Below, in pieces: positions 1 to 7,767 of a stretch of DNA of 16,459 bases; within the stretch, counting starts at the first letter, position 1, and each line of letters starts with the position of its first letter. The translations under genes were made by a program, and so were the position numbers. A model generated the notes under the pieces. That model saw nothing but the letters and a program-made list of their open reading frames with translations, was not told where the DNA came from and made no database searches. The DNA is from an uncultured Bacteroidales bacterium (GTDB lineage Bacteria; Bacteroidota; Bacteroidia; Bacteroidales; JAUNSR01): assembly GCA_947074245.1 (NCBI GenBank), contig CAMTOW010000008.1:1-16459 (forward strand). The letters run 5' to 3'.

Positions 1-70
1 AAGACAAGTGCGACCACCGAGATCTACACTACTCTTCACACTCTTGCCCTACACGACGCTCTTCCGATCT
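1..70 (+). other. Illumina P5/Read-1 adapter (sequencing artefact)
   Basis: Bases 11-29 match the 3' part of the Illumina P5 flow-cell oligo. Bases 30-37 (TACTCTTC) sit exactly where the 8-base i5 index belongs. Bases 38-70 match the 33-base TruSeq Read-1 primer with one mismatch, a G instead of T at position 46. The first ten bases only loosely resemble the start of P5, as expected for a low-quality read end. Biological sequence starts at 71. Translation of this stretch gives the familiar adapter peptide PYTTLFRS, so a reading frame opened at base 8 is a chimera of adapter and genome. The match is from memory of the adapter sequences but is nearly complete over 60 bases. Confidence 0.97.
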
Positions 71-277
71 GTCTATACCCAAATGGGGCAATGTATCTGG
101 GAAGAAGAGATGACCGGTATGTCGGAGTTTATGGAGCTGTATCCGATCTATTGGAATCTGTATACCAATGCCAATACGCCGGTGGTTCCGGGAATTTATA
201 TTTACCGGGCTTCCATATCGACCGACGGACAACATTACACGACGAAGAGCAGGAAGCTTATCGTACTTCGGCCATAA
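71..277 (+). CDS. porU: Type IX secretion sortase PorU, C-terminal fragment (5' end missing)
   Basis: Only the last 68 codons are present; the rest is lost at the adapter junction, so there is no start codon in the window. The visible part reads as the end of an Ig/FlgD-like beta domain: a Trp-containing strand (IYWNLYTNANT), a turn, then GIYIYRASI and the closing strand TTKSRKLIVL. PorU is the surface cysteine peptidase that removes the C-terminal sorting domain of T9SS cargo and joins the cargo to anionic LPS; its catalytic domain would lie upstream. The identification rests on this C-terminal pattern and on porV following 45 bases downstream, an arrangement known from Porphyromonas gingivalis. 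Another T9SS-type C-terminal domain protein is the main alternative. Confidence 0.72.
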   Translation, partial: VYTQMGQCIWEEEMTGMSEFMELYPIYWNLYTNANTPVVPGIYIYRASISTDGQHYTTKSRKLIVLRP

Positions 278-280
278 CAT

Positions 281-288
281 TATTTTTG
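281..288 (+). promoter_or_regulatory. -7 promoter element upstream of porV
   Basis: TATTTTTG matches the Bacteroidota sigma-ABfr -7 consensus TAnnTTTG exactly. It lies just after the porU stop and 34 bases before the porV ATG, giving a predicted leader of roughly 30 nt. No convincing -33 TTTG is seen at the usual spacing. It suggests porV can be transcribed separately from porU. Confidence 0.5.
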
Positions 289-322
289 CTTAACTGTTAA
301 TTTGCACATAATCATTGATCAG

Positions 323-1525
323 ATGAAAAACAGAATTGTAGGATTTATCACATTTCTTTCTGTATCGTTCCTATCTTTGCCGGCATTGGCACAGGATGAT
401 TTGAAAAATGAAATCTTTAATCCGATCCAAACCGGGGTGAACTCGTTGAATATCGCACCCGACGCACGTGGGGGTGCCTTAGGTGATCTGGGAGCCGCTA
501 CCGAACCGGACGTGAACTCTCAATACTGGAATCCTGCCAAATATGCGTTCGCATATAGCCGTGCGGGAGTTTCTATCTCTTATACTCCCTGGCTGCGTAA
601 GTTGGTAAGCGATATCAACCTGGCGTATCTGGCTACCTATTGGAAACTGGGGGATAGCGACCTTCAGGCAATCAGTGCTTCGATGCGTTATTTCTCGCTC
701 GGGGAGATTCCGATCAATGGGGAAGACGGTGCCGCGATCGATGTGGTTCATCCGTTTGAGATGGCTGTAGACGTCGGTTATTCCCGTAAACTATCCGATT
801 CATACTCGATGGGTGTCGTTTTCCGCTACATCTATTCGGATTTGGCCTATTCGCGTGAAGAGGATGTCAAGGGAGCCAGCGCTTTCGCTGCGGATATCTC
901 GGGTTACTTGACCCGTTACCCGATCGTCGGACGCAGTGAGTGCCAGTGGTCGTTCGGATATAACATTTCCAACATCGGATCGAAGATCTCTTATGACAAT
1001 GGTAATCGTTCGGCATTCCTGCCGACTAACCTGCGTGTAGGTACGACGTTCCTTTTTCCGATGGATGATTACAACCGTTTGGCGTTGAGTCTTGATTTGA
1101 ATAAATTGCTCGTTCCAGCCAAACCGTTACGCTCCAATTACGAAAGTGATGAAGACTATGAAGAGGCTGAAGAAGATTATTACAATACCTCTTCCATCTC
1201 GGGTATCTTCAAATCGTTTTCGGATGCTCCGGGCGGATTTAAGGAAGAAATGAAAGAGATCAACCTCTCGCTCGGTGCCGAATACAGCTATAACGATCAG
1301 TTTTTCGTACGTGCCGGCTATTTTTCGGAGAACAAGACCAAAGGAAACAGAAAATACTTTACGATGGGAGCCGGATTCGCGCTCAACGTTTTCCGCCTGG
1401 ATGCGGCATACGTGATCTCTACGGCTCAGAGCAGTCCGCTCGATCAGACCCTGCGTTTCTCATTATCGTTCGATATGGACGGTATTCGCGATTTGTTGGG
1501 ACGTAGTGGCGGTCGCCGTCGTTAA
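323..1525 (+). CDS. porV: PorV (LptO), T9SS outer-membrane shuttle protein
   Basis: The product is 400 residues. It has a signal peptide (MKNRIVGFITFLSVSFLSLPALAQ, cut near residue 24), then the family hallmark: TGVNSLNIAPDARGGALGDLG followed by DVNSQYWNPAKYAF and SYTPWL. The later SGIFKSFSDAPGGFKEE segment and alternating barrel strands also fit. PorV is a FadL-like 14-strand outer-membrane beta-barrel. It collects cargo from the Sov translocon and delivers it to PorU for cleavage and LPS attachment. An in-frame TTG at 302 would add seven residues ahead of the signal peptide; ATG 323 gives a normal signal sequence and is preferred. A strongly acidic stretch (about 1138-1185, rich in Asp/Glu) lies in a loop before the conserved SGIF segment. 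Arginine codons are mostly CGT/CGC, suggesting good expression. ispF follows after 26 bases. Confidence 0.93.
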   Translation: MKNRIVGFITFLSVSFLSLPALAQDDLKNEIFNPIQTGVNSLNIAPDARGGALGDLGAATEPDVNSQYWNPAKYAFAYSRAGVSISYTPWLRKLVSDINLAYLATYWKLGDSDLQAISASMRYFSLGEIPINGEDGAAIDVVHPFEMAVDVGYSRKLSDSYSMGVVFRYIYSDLAYSREEDVKGASAFAADISGYLTRYPIVGRSECQWSFGYNISNIGSKISYDNGNRSAFLPTNLRVGTTFLFPMDDYNRLALSLDLNKLLVPAKPLRSNYESDEDYEEAEEDYYNTSSISGIFKSFSDAPGGFKEEMKEINLSLGAEYSYNDQFFVRAGYFSENKTKGNRKYFTMGAGFALNVFRLDAAYVISTAQSSPLDQTLRFSLSFDMDGIRDLLGRSGGRRR

Positions 1526-1551
1526 GAAACCATACAGACTATATATTTATT

Positions 1552-2031
1552 ATGAAGATAAGAACCGGATTCGGATTTGATGTTCATCGTCTAGTAGAAG
1601 GGCGTGAACTGTGGATGGGTGGCATCCGTATGGAACATTCACTCGGCTTGCTGGGACATTCGGATGCGGATGTTTTGATCCATGCTTTGTGCGATGCTTT
1701 GCTCGGAGCAGCGAATCTCCGTGATATCGGATTTCATTTTCCCGATACGGCCGGAGAATACAAAAATATCGACAGCAAGATATTGCTTGCCCAAACGATG
1801 CGATTGATCCGGGAAAAGGGCTATGAGTTCGGTAATGCCGACATCACGATCGCAGCGGAACGCCCCAAGATGAATCCACATATACCTCGGATGAAAGAGG
1901 TCTTGGCACAAGTGATGGAGATTGATCCGGAGGATATTTCCATCAAAGCCACAACAACCGAAAAGTTAGGTTTTACCGGTCGTGAAGAGGGTATTTCCGC
2001 TTACGTATCGGTTTTGATCGTGAAGCCTTGA
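1552..2031 (+). CDS. ispF: 2-C-methyl-D-erythritol 2,4-cyclodiphosphate synthase
   Basis: IspF converts CDP-ME 2-phosphate to MEcPP with release of CMP in the cytoplasmic MEP pathway to IPP and DMAPP. The 159 residues match the family length and cover the whole fold. The metal ligands are D10 and H12 in the FDVHR motif and H44 after GHSDADVLIH. DIGFHFPDT, AERPKMNPHIPRM and the nucleotide-site motif KATTTEKLGFTGREEGI are all present. Start ATG 1552 lies 26 bases after porV, so the two are probably cotranscribed; I recall the same porV-ispF adjacency in P. gingivalis. The neighbourhood gives no functional link between isoprenoids and T9SS. IspD is not in the window. Confidence 0.97.
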   Translation: MKIRTGFGFDVHRLVEGRELWMGGIRMEHSLGLLGHSDADVLIHALCDALLGAANLRDIGFHFPDTAGEYKNIDSKILLAQTMRLIREKGYEFGNADITIAAERPKMNPHIPRMKEVLAQVMEIDPEDISIKATTTEKLGFTGREEGISAYVSVLIVKP

Positions 2032-2071
2032 TCGGTTTCAGCTATTTAGATTTTAACGACTAAACCCATCT

Positions 2072-3073
2072 ATGAAAAGACTTTTAGCATGTACCCTGTC
2101 GCTTGTAGCAGGGGCAGTATCACTTTATGCACAAAACGATTTCGGAAAATCAATCGAATCCATCAACGAACAAAGTGCACGTTCCCACATCTATTTTCTG
2201 GCATCTGATAATCTGAAAGGACGCGACGCGGGAAGCCCCGAAGGACGCATTGCGGCTGACTATATCGTAGCGCAATTTCGCGAATATGGTATTCCTGCCT
2301 ATGGCGGCGATTATTATCATCCTTTCGAAGCGGTCGTGATTCCGCGAGAAGGGAAACGTCCGCTTTTTGCGACCGATCCGGAAGCCGTAGCCGAGAACAA
2401 AGGAAAAGGGTTGAGAGAGCTGACGCTTCACAATGTATTGGCCGTTATCGAAGGCGAAAATACAGATGAATATGTCGTGATCGGATCTCATTACGATCAT
2501 TTGGGAATCGGAACTCCGGTCAATGGCGATTCGATTTATAACGGAGCCGATGACAATGCTTCCGGTGTTTCGGCGGTTCTTCAGATCGCACGTGCCATCC
2601 GGGAGAATGGCGTGAAACCTAAACGCACGATCATTTTCGCTCTTTGGGACGGAGAAGAACGCGGACTGTTGGGTTCTGATCGTTTCGTGAAGGATTGCGG
2701 TATCACGGGTCAGATCAAAGGGTATCTCAACTTCGACATGATCGGGCGCAACAACGATGAGAATAATCCCGAGCGATTCGTTTATTTCCATACGGCGGCC
2801 AATCGCGCTTTGGGCGAATGGATGGCCGAACAGCCGGCGAAATACGGCTTGGCGCTAAACCCCGATATTCGTGCGTGGGACAATCCGGTAGGAGGAAGTG
2901 ATAACGCTTCGTTCGCTCGTTTCGGAATTCCGATCATCTGGTATCATACCGACGCGCATCCCGATTATCATCAGCCTTCAGACCATGCCGATAAGATCAA
3001 TTATCCCAAGATGGTGGACATTGCCCGCTCGGCATGTCTGAACATTTGGAATTTTGCAAATTATGAATTTTAA
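2072..3073 (+). CDS. Secreted M28-family zinc peptidase
   Basis: The product is a 333-residue exopeptidase-type metalloenzyme with a signal peptide (MKRLLACTLSLVAGAVSLYA, cleavage near Gln21), so it acts in the periplasm or outside. The full M28 metal set is visible: H140 and D142 in GSHYDHLG, D161 in NGADDNASG, catalytic E195 and metal-binding E196 in DGEERG, D222 in NFDMIGR, and H300 in HPDYHQPSD. These give a two-zinc aminopeptidase centre. The family removes N-terminal residues from peptides; related folds include glutaminyl cyclases, but the EE pair and conserved bridging Asp favour a peptidase. There is no T9SS sorting domain: the chain ends with NIWNFANYEF straight after the peptidase fold. 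It lies 40 bases after ispF and is followed by a strong terminator, so it is probably the last gene of the porV unit. Exact substrate unknown. Confidence 0.9.
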   Translation: MKRLLACTLSLVAGAVSLYAQNDFGKSIESINEQSARSHIYFLASDNLKGRDAGSPEGRIAADYIVAQFREYGIPAYGGDYYHPFEAVVIPREGKRPLFATDPEAVAENKGKGLRELTLHNVLAVIEGENTDEYVVIGSHYDHLGIGTPVNGDSIYNGADDNASGVSAVLQIARAIRENGVKPKRTIIFALWDGEERGLLGSDRFVKDCGITGQIKGYLNFDMIGRNNDENNPERFVYFHTAANRALGEWMAEQPAKYGLALNPDIRAWDNPVGGSDNASFARFGIPIIWYHTDAHPDYHQPSDHADKINYPKMVDIARSACLNIWNFANYEF

Positions 3074-3114
3074 ATGGTGATCACTCTCTTCTGAGATCGA
3101 TCCGTCATTTATAT

Positions 3115-3150
3115 AAAAGCCGTTCTCGTGGTTGGTTGAGAACGGCTTTT
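3115..3150 (+). terminator. Rho-independent terminator after the M28 peptidase gene
   Basis: Bases 3115-3127 (AAAAGCCGTTCTC) pair perfectly with 3138-3150 over 13 bp around a 10-base loop. The stem starts with four A and ends with four T, so it could work in both directions. It separates the porV-ispF-M28 unit from mnmA. Confidence 0.88.
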
Positions 3151-3186
3151 CCTGTTTTGGTGCCTGCCGATGTCGGAATAACTGAT

Positions 3187-3194
3187 TATCTTTG
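3187..3194 (+). promoter_or_regulatory. -7 promoter element immediately before mnmA
   Basis: TATCTTTG matches the TAnnTTTG consensus. Only five bases (TTAGG) separate it from the mnmA ATG, so transcription would start at or within a few bases of the start codon, implying a leaderless or nearly leaderless mRNA. No good -33 element is seen; the nearest TTTG (3156-3159) is 27 bases upstream, too far. Confidence 0.5.
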
Positions 3195-3199
3195 TTAGG

Positions 3200-4300
3200 A
3201 TGACAGCAAAAAAGAAAATATTGGTCGGAATGAGCGGTGGAGTGGATAGCTCGGCCGTTTGTATGCTCTTGCAGGAACAAGGGTATGAAGTGATCGGACT
3301 GACGATGCGGATGTGGGACATCCCTGCGCAGTTCCGTGCGGGAAGTGATGAGCCTGCCTTTATCGGCGAAGCCCGTGAGTTGGCGCATCGGTTGGGTATT
3401 CAGCACCATACGCTGGACGTACGCGAGGAGTTTCGGAAAACCGTTGTCGCCGATTTCATCGATGAATATCTGAACGGACATACGCCCAATCCGTGTGTGA
3501 TGTGCAATCTCTATTTCAAATGGCATTATCTGTTGGAAGAGGCCGACCGATTGGGCTGCGACCGGGTGGCTACAGGCCATTATGCCCGGATCGTGGAGAT
3601 GAACGGAAAACTACATATCGCCAAAGGGCTTGATCCGCTGAAGGATCAGTCGTACTTCCTATGGCGTCTCGGACAAAAAGAACTGAGTCGTACGCTTTTC
3701 CCGTTGGGCGCGATGAATAAAGAAGAGATCAAAGAGTATGTATTGCAAAAGGGGTTTCGAGAAAAAGCGGAGAAGAAGGAGAGTATGGAGGTCTGTTTCA
3801 TAGAGAAAGACTACCGGGATTTCCTAAAGACCCATGTGCCCGATATCGATGAGCGGATCGGTGCCGGTTCATTCGTCGACCTGCAAGGCAAAAAGATCGG
3901 ACAGCATAAAGGATTTCCATATTATACGATCGGTCAACGCAAAGGGTTGGAGATCGCTTTGGGCTATCCGGCCTTCGTGGTGAAGATCAATCCGCAGAAG
4001 AATACGATTCGTCTCGGCCGTAAAGAGGAGTTGGAGAGCTCTCGTATGTTAATTCGAGATTGTCGCATCCCCGATCCGTCTTTGCTGGAGCGAGATGATC
4101 TGCTCGTGCGGATCCGTTACCGGAGCACACCACTGCCTTTTCGGATTTTAAAACACGACGACACTCATCTGCTTGCCGAATTCATCTCGCCGGCTTCGGC
4201 CGTTACGCCGGGACAATCGGCCGTCATCTATCTGGATGATATCGTAGTGGGAGGAGGAATCATTTCCGATCCGACCGAAATGAAGAAATATAAATTCTGA
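3200..4300 (+). CDS. mnmA: tRNA-specific 2-thiouridylase MnmA
   Basis: MnmA adenylates and thiolates C2 of the wobble uridine (U34) in tRNA-Lys, -Glu and -Gln, using sulfur from a relay protein. The 366-residue chain shows the PP-loop SGGVDSS at 12-18, and GHYAR and KDQSYFLW in the tRNA-binding adenylation core. The catalytic pair is C102 (in TPNPCVMCN) and C199 (in MEVCFI), at the same numbers as the E. coli enzyme. The QHKGFPYYTIGQRKGL segment opens the central domain, and a C-terminal beta-barrel ends in GQSAVIY and VVGGGII. Length is normal for the family. It follows a terminator and its own -7 element; the S8 protease gene starts 22 bases after its stop, so the two probably share a transcript with no obvious functional link. 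Confidence 0.97.
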   Translation: MTAKKKILVGMSGGVDSSAVCMLLQEQGYEVIGLTMRMWDIPAQFRAGSDEPAFIGEARELAHRLGIQHHTLDVREEFRKTVVADFIDEYLNGHTPNPCVMCNLYFKWHYLLEEADRLGCDRVATGHYARIVEMNGKLHIAKGLDPLKDQSYFLWRLGQKELSRTLFPLGAMNKEEIKEYVLQKGFREKAEKKESMEVCFIEKDYRDFLKTHVPDIDERIGAGSFVDLQGKKIGQHKGFPYYTIGQRKGLEIALGYPAFVVKINPQKNTIRLGRKEELESSRMLIRDCRIPDPSLLERDDLLVRIRYRSTPLPFRILKHDDTHLLAEFISPASAVTPGQSAVIYLDDIVVGGGIISDPTEMKKYKF

Positions 4301-4322
4301 CCTGACACATAAAGATCTACAC

Positions 4323-5909
4323 ATGAAAAAAATATTACTCGCTGTTTTTGGGATGCTTCTGCTCTCGAATATATACGGACAGGGCTCTTATAAATACCGT
4401 TTGTCATTGGTTGATAAGAGTGGTAGCTATGATTTGCTCGATAATCCGGAGCAACTTCTTTCGGAACGGGCATTGAATCGCCGCCTGCGTCAGGGGATCG
4501 AAGTGGATACGACCGACCTCCCTGTATCCGACCTCTATCTGCAGACATTACGCGAAGCCGGACTGACCATAGTAACCACATCCCGATGGATGAATACGGT
4601 GGTTGTGCAAAGTTCGGTTCCGGCGATGGAAACTACTTTGAAGACTTTTCCGTTTGTAACCGATGCGCGTCTGATCTGGAAAAGCGTAAGTTGGGGAGTA
4701 GACGGTTTCATCGAAGAGATTTATGAGGATACGCGATCTGCATCGGATATGCGGCGTCAGCTTCGTATTCACAACGGGATACAGCTGCATCAGGCCGGTT
4801 ATCAAGGTGAAGGAATGTTGGTTGCGGTTATCGACGGAGGGTTCCTTAATACTGATGTAATCTCGATGATCAATCAGAACGTAGTGGGCCATCGGGATTT
4901 CGTAACGCCCGATTCGGATATATTCGCTACCCATTATCACGGTACGTCGGTCTTATCCGCGATGTCCGCCAACGATTTTCTGCAGTTGCAGGGGTCGGCT
5001 CCCAATGCTTCTTACTGGTTGCTCCGTTCGGAAGACAATGAATCGGAATATCCGGTCGAAGAGGATTATTGGATTGCCGCAGCCGAGTTTGCAGACAGTT
5101 TGGGAGTAGACGTAATCAACAGCTCATTGGGCTACAATCGTTTTGATGATCCTTCGATGGATTATACCCGTGCAGACCTCGACGGAAATACCGCCTTTAT
5201 CACTCGCGGGGCCAACGCGGCCTTTACCAAAGGAATGATGATAGTCAACAGTGCGGGCAATGAAAGAAACAATACCTGGCAGACGCTCATCGTGCCTTCC
5301 GATAGCCCGAACGTACTGACGGTTGGAGCGCTCAATACCGATATGGAACCGGCTACGTTTACCAGTCCCGGTTTTACGCGCCCTTTTGTTAAACCGGACG
5401 TGGTTTCGATGGGACAGCCTACCTATATCGTCCATTCCGACGGTACCGTGGGAGGCGGAAGCGGAACATCGTTCGCTTCTCCCGTGATCGCCGGGCTTGT
5501 TACCTGTCTTTGGCAGGCGCTTCCGCAGTTGAAGAATCACGAGCTTATGGATCTGATCCGGAAAAATTCCAATCAGTTCGCCTCTCCTGATTCGCTCAAA
5601 GGGTACGGAGTTCCCGATTTTCTACAGGCATATCTGACGACCGACCTTCGTTCGGACGCAACTTCCGATTCAGATGAATACCGGTTCTATCCGATGGATC
5701 AACAGGGAAACATCTGGTGTATCGACAATCTACCCGAAGATCAATATCAGGTACGGGTATTCGATTTCGCCGGACAACTGATGGAACAGCGCTCGTTCAA
5801 CGGATGTCGCTATGTGTTGAATCTCAATGGACTCAGTTCGGGGTTATACATCCTCAATCTGAATGGAAAACGATTGAAACATTCGCAACGAATCCATATT
5901 CTGAACTAA
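4323..5909 (+). CDS. Secreted subtilisin-like S8 serine protease with T9SS sorting domain
   Basis: The 528-residue protein has four parts. Residues 1-20 are a signal peptide. Residues about 22-120 form a pro-region typical of Bacteroidota S8 proteases (YKYRLSLVDKSG, LSERALNRRLRQGIEVD, SRWMNTVVV). A subtilisin domain follows to about 440, and a C-terminal beta domain spans about 452-528. The triad is D171 (AVIDGG), H206 (HYHGTSV) and S383 (GSGTSFASP); N313 in NSAGN is the oxyanion residue. The tail (VRVFDFAGQL, SSGLYILNLNGK, QRIHIL) fits a type A T9SS C-terminal domain, so it is likely moved across the outer membrane, cut by PorU and held on the surface or released. The pro-region probably keeps it inactive during export. 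Its substrate cannot be read from the sequence. Confidence 0.92.
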   Translation: MKKILLAVFGMLLLSNIYGQGSYKYRLSLVDKSGSYDLLDNPEQLLSERALNRRLRQGIEVDTTDLPVSDLYLQTLREAGLTIVTTSRWMNTVVVQSSVPAMETTLKTFPFVTDARLIWKSVSWGVDGFIEEIYEDTRSASDMRRQLRIHNGIQLHQAGYQGEGMLVAVIDGGFLNTDVISMINQNVVGHRDFVTPDSDIFATHYHGTSVLSAMSANDFLQLQGSAPNASYWLLRSEDNESEYPVEEDYWIAAAEFADSLGVDVINSSLGYNRFDDPSMDYTRADLDGNTAFITRGANAAFTKGMMIVNSAGNERNNTWQTLIVPSDSPNVLTVGALNTDMEPATFTSPGFTRPFVKPDVVSMGQPTYIVHSDGTVGGGSGTSFASPVIAGLVTCLWQALPQLKNHELMDLIRKNSNQFASPDSLKGYGVPDFLQAYLTTDLRSDATSDSDEYRFYPMDQQGNIWCIDNLPEDQYQVRVFDFAGQLMEQRSFNGCRYVLNLNGLSSGLYILNLNGKRLKHSQRIHILN

Positions 5910-5916
5910 TTTATAG

Positions 5917-5952
5917 CCGGAACGGTTAAGTCGGAAGACGAACCGCTTCCGG
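5917..5952 (+). terminator. Bulged hairpin, probable terminator after the S8 protease gene
   Basis: CCGGAA-CGGTT (5917-5927) pairs with AACCG-c-TTCCGG (5941-5952): 11 bp with a single bulged C at 5946 and a 13-base loop. TTCTTT follows directly. It begins eight bases after the protease stop and ends 21 bases before xseA, so it likely ends the mnmA-S8 transcript, with xseA starting anew or by read-through. Confidence 0.6.
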
Positions 5953-5973
5953 TTCTTTCATACGATTGATCCA

Positions 5974-7377
5974 ATGAATCATCCTCACGAAATATCGCTA
6001 TTCGAACTCAACGGCATCGTACGCAATGCCCTGAAAGATTGTTTCCCAGACCGGTATTGGGTGCGCGCCGAACTGAGCGACGTCAAAGAGAACCGAAGTT
6101 CCGGACATTGTTATGTGGAATTTGTCGAGAAAGAGAGCCGGAGGGGCAATATTGTAGCGAAAGCACGAGGTAACATCTGGGCGATGAACTGGCGTCTTCT
6201 GCGTCCGTATTTCGAAGAACAGACCGGACAGCAGTTTACCGCCGGTATCAAGGTTCTGGTCGAAGTGAGTATCGAGTTTCACGAACTCTACGGCTATTCG
6301 TTGACCGTTACCGAGATCGATCCTACCTATACCTTGGGCGATATGGCTCGACATCGGGCCGAAATCCTTCGTCAGCTCGAAGAGGAGGGAGTAAAGGATA
6401 TGAACAAAGAACTCATCCTGGCTCCGGTTCCCAACCGAATCGCAGTGATCTCCTCGGCGACAGCGGCGGGATTCGGCGATTTCATGAATCAGCTAGAACA
6501 TAACTCCCGTGGTTATCGATTCGAAACCCACCTTTTCCCGGCGGTGATGCAGGGAAGTCAAACCGAAGAAAGTATTATCGACGCATTGAATAAGATCTTT
6601 CGCAAGCAGGATTGTTTCGATGCCGTGGTTATTATTCGCGGCGGTGGAGCCACTTCCGACCTGAATAGTTTCGACAGTTATCTGCTGGCGATGAATTGCG
6701 CACAGTTTCCATTGCCTGTCATTACGGGGATCGGGCACGAACGCGACGAGACCGTTCTGGATTCGATCGCTCATACCCGGGTAAAGACTCCTACAGCGGC
6801 AGCCGAGTTTTTGATCGAACGGATGGATGAGGCATACGACCGGATCCTAACCCTGCAGGCTCAGCTTGATCAGACCGTGCGCGAACGATTGACGGCAGAG
6901 CGACAACGGCTCACCACCCTGACCGATGCCGTCCCGTTTTTGATCCGCGAACGGATGGCGGAAGAGAAGATCCGTACCGACCGGATTCGTTCGGCGATTA
7001 CGTCACGACTTCATGGCATACTTGCTTCCGAAAAAGAGCAATTGCATCGTATTTCGGCGCAGATACCCCGTCTGGCACAGCAAAGCATCCACAAAGAGCA
7101 ACTCCGGATCGAATTATTGAAAGAGCGGTTGCATACGATCATCCCGCTGCGGATGGAAGGCGCGGCGGCCCGTTTGGCTTCGCTCGAGCAGATCGTATCG
7201 CTCGTTTCTCCCGACAACATCCTTAAAAAAGGATACTCCCTGACCCTGAAAAACGGGAAGGTGATCCGGAATGTCGGAGAACTCTACCGGGGCGACCGGA
7301 TTTCGATCCTGATGCAGAACGGAAGTGCCGAAGCGATCATTACGGCGATCGAACCGAATCAAGAAACCACAAAATAA
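5974..7377 (+). CDS. xseA: Exodeoxyribonuclease VII large subunit
   Basis: This is the catalytic subunit of the cytoplasmic nuclease that degrades single-stranded DNA from either end to short oligonucleotides, in repair and recombination. The 467 residues are of family size. An N-terminal OB-fold covers about 1-115 (WVRAELSDV, HCYVEFVEK, VLVEVSIEF). The catalytic domain includes APVPNRIAVISSATAAGFGDF (150-170), RGGGATSDLNSFD (222-234), GIGHERDETVLD (252-263) and KTPTAAAEFL (271-280). A long coiled coil (about 285-420) follows, the site of XseB binding, and the C-terminal segment contains LKKGYSLT. Arginine codons are mixed, including CGG, CGA and AGG, unlike pta-ackA. No TAnnTTTG element is seen before it. 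xseB follows after 15 bases. Confidence 0.97.
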   Translation: MNHPHEISLFELNGIVRNALKDCFPDRYWVRAELSDVKENRSSGHCYVEFVEKESRRGNIVAKARGNIWAMNWRLLRPYFEEQTGQQFTAGIKVLVEVSIEFHELYGYSLTVTEIDPTYTLGDMARHRAEILRQLEEEGVKDMNKELILAPVPNRIAVISSATAAGFGDFMNQLEHNSRGYRFETHLFPAVMQGSQTEESIIDALNKIFRKQDCFDAVVIIRGGGATSDLNSFDSYLLAMNCAQFPLPVITGIGHERDETVLDSIAHTRVKTPTAAAEFLIERMDEAYDRILTLQAQLDQTVRERLTAERQRLTTLTDAVPFLIRERMAEEKIRTDRIRSAITSRLHGILASEKEQLHRISAQIPRLAQQSIHKEQLRIELLKERLHTIIPLRMEGAAARLASLEQIVSLVSPDNILKKGYSLTLKNGKVIRNVGELYRGDRISILMQNGSAEAIITAIEPNQETTK

Positions 7378-7392
7378 AATTCCCTATACGAT

Positions 7393-7593
7393 ATGAGTAA
7401 AAAAAATGCCCCTACCTATTCGGATGCAATCCGTGAACTGGAGGAGATTGTCCGCAAACTGCAGAGCGGCGATTGTGAGATCGATGAGCTGCGCGGTTAT
7501 ACGGCTCGCTCCATCGAATTGCTGCGCATCTGTAAAGATAAACTGTTCAAGACCGATGAGGAGTTGAAGAAACTGCTCGAAGAGATGGAGTGA
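7393..7593 (+). CDS. xseB: Exodeoxyribonuclease VII small subunit
   Basis: The 66-residue protein is nearly all helix: YSDAIRELEEIVRKLQSGD, then ELRGYTARSIELLRICKDKL, then a short charged end EELKKLLEEME. This is the standard XseB pattern of two antiparallel helices that wrap the coiled coil of XseA. Several copies bind each large subunit. It is slightly shorter than the 80-residue E. coli protein but complete. It lies 15 bases after xseA and is clearly in the same transcript. Confidence 0.96.
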   Translation: MSKKNAPTYSDAIRELEEIVRKLQSGDCEIDELRGYTARSIELLRICKDKLFKTDEELKKLLEEME

Positions 7594-7614
7594 TTTAATA
7601 TCCACTCTGTTTTT

Positions 7615-7640
7615 CGGACTAAATTTTATAATTACGTCCG
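7615..7640 (+). terminator. Weak hairpin after xseB, possible terminator
   Basis: CGGAC (7615-7619) pairs with GTCCG (7636-7640) across a 16-base A/T-rich loop, and TTTTCT follows. The stem is only 5 bp. A second small hairpin (TCCGA 7650-7654 with TCGGA 7661-7665) lies just downstream. The position suits the end of xseAB, but the structure is marginal. Apart from these and the gltX -7 element, I see nothing in the 174-base gap 7594-7767. Confidence 0.3.
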
Positions 7641-7734
7641 TTTTCTCATTCCGATTCAAGTCGGATATTCGACAATTAAGGGGGATGATTGCCAAATAAT
7701 TAAAGACTCTCCGCCTTTGTTGAAAAAAAAGGTA

Positions 7735-7742
7735 TAATTTTG
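7735..7742 (+). promoter_or_regulatory. -7 promoter element upstream of gltX
   Basis: TAATTTTG matches TAnnTTTG and ends 25 bases before the gltX ATG. A TTTG at 7716-7719 lies 15 bases upstream, shorter than the usual spacer of about 19-21, so the -33 element is uncertain. Confidence 0.5.
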
Positions 7743-7767
7743 TTGCCTGAAATAAATTTCACGAACT

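Noticed and set aside
8..277. Apparent 89-codon plus-strand gene starting at base 8
   Set aside because: Its first 21 codons are adapter. Only the part from base 71 is genomic, and that is the end of a larger gene.
302..322. TTG start for porV
   Set aside because: It adds MHIIIDQ before an otherwise normal signal peptide; ATG 323 is the better start.
1138..1185. Acidic stretch of PorV as an unusual insertion
   Set aside because: The flanking conserved segments are intact and this loop is variable among PorV proteins as I recall them; nothing shows a special function.
2150..2791. 213-codon minus-strand open frame
   Set aside because: It is antisense to the M28 peptidase gene, whose metal-binding motifs are all intact, and its protein shows no recognisable fold or signal.
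2978..3580. 200-codon minus-strand open frame across the M28-mnmA gap
   Set aside because: It runs over a terminator and two confident plus-strand genes and has no family features.
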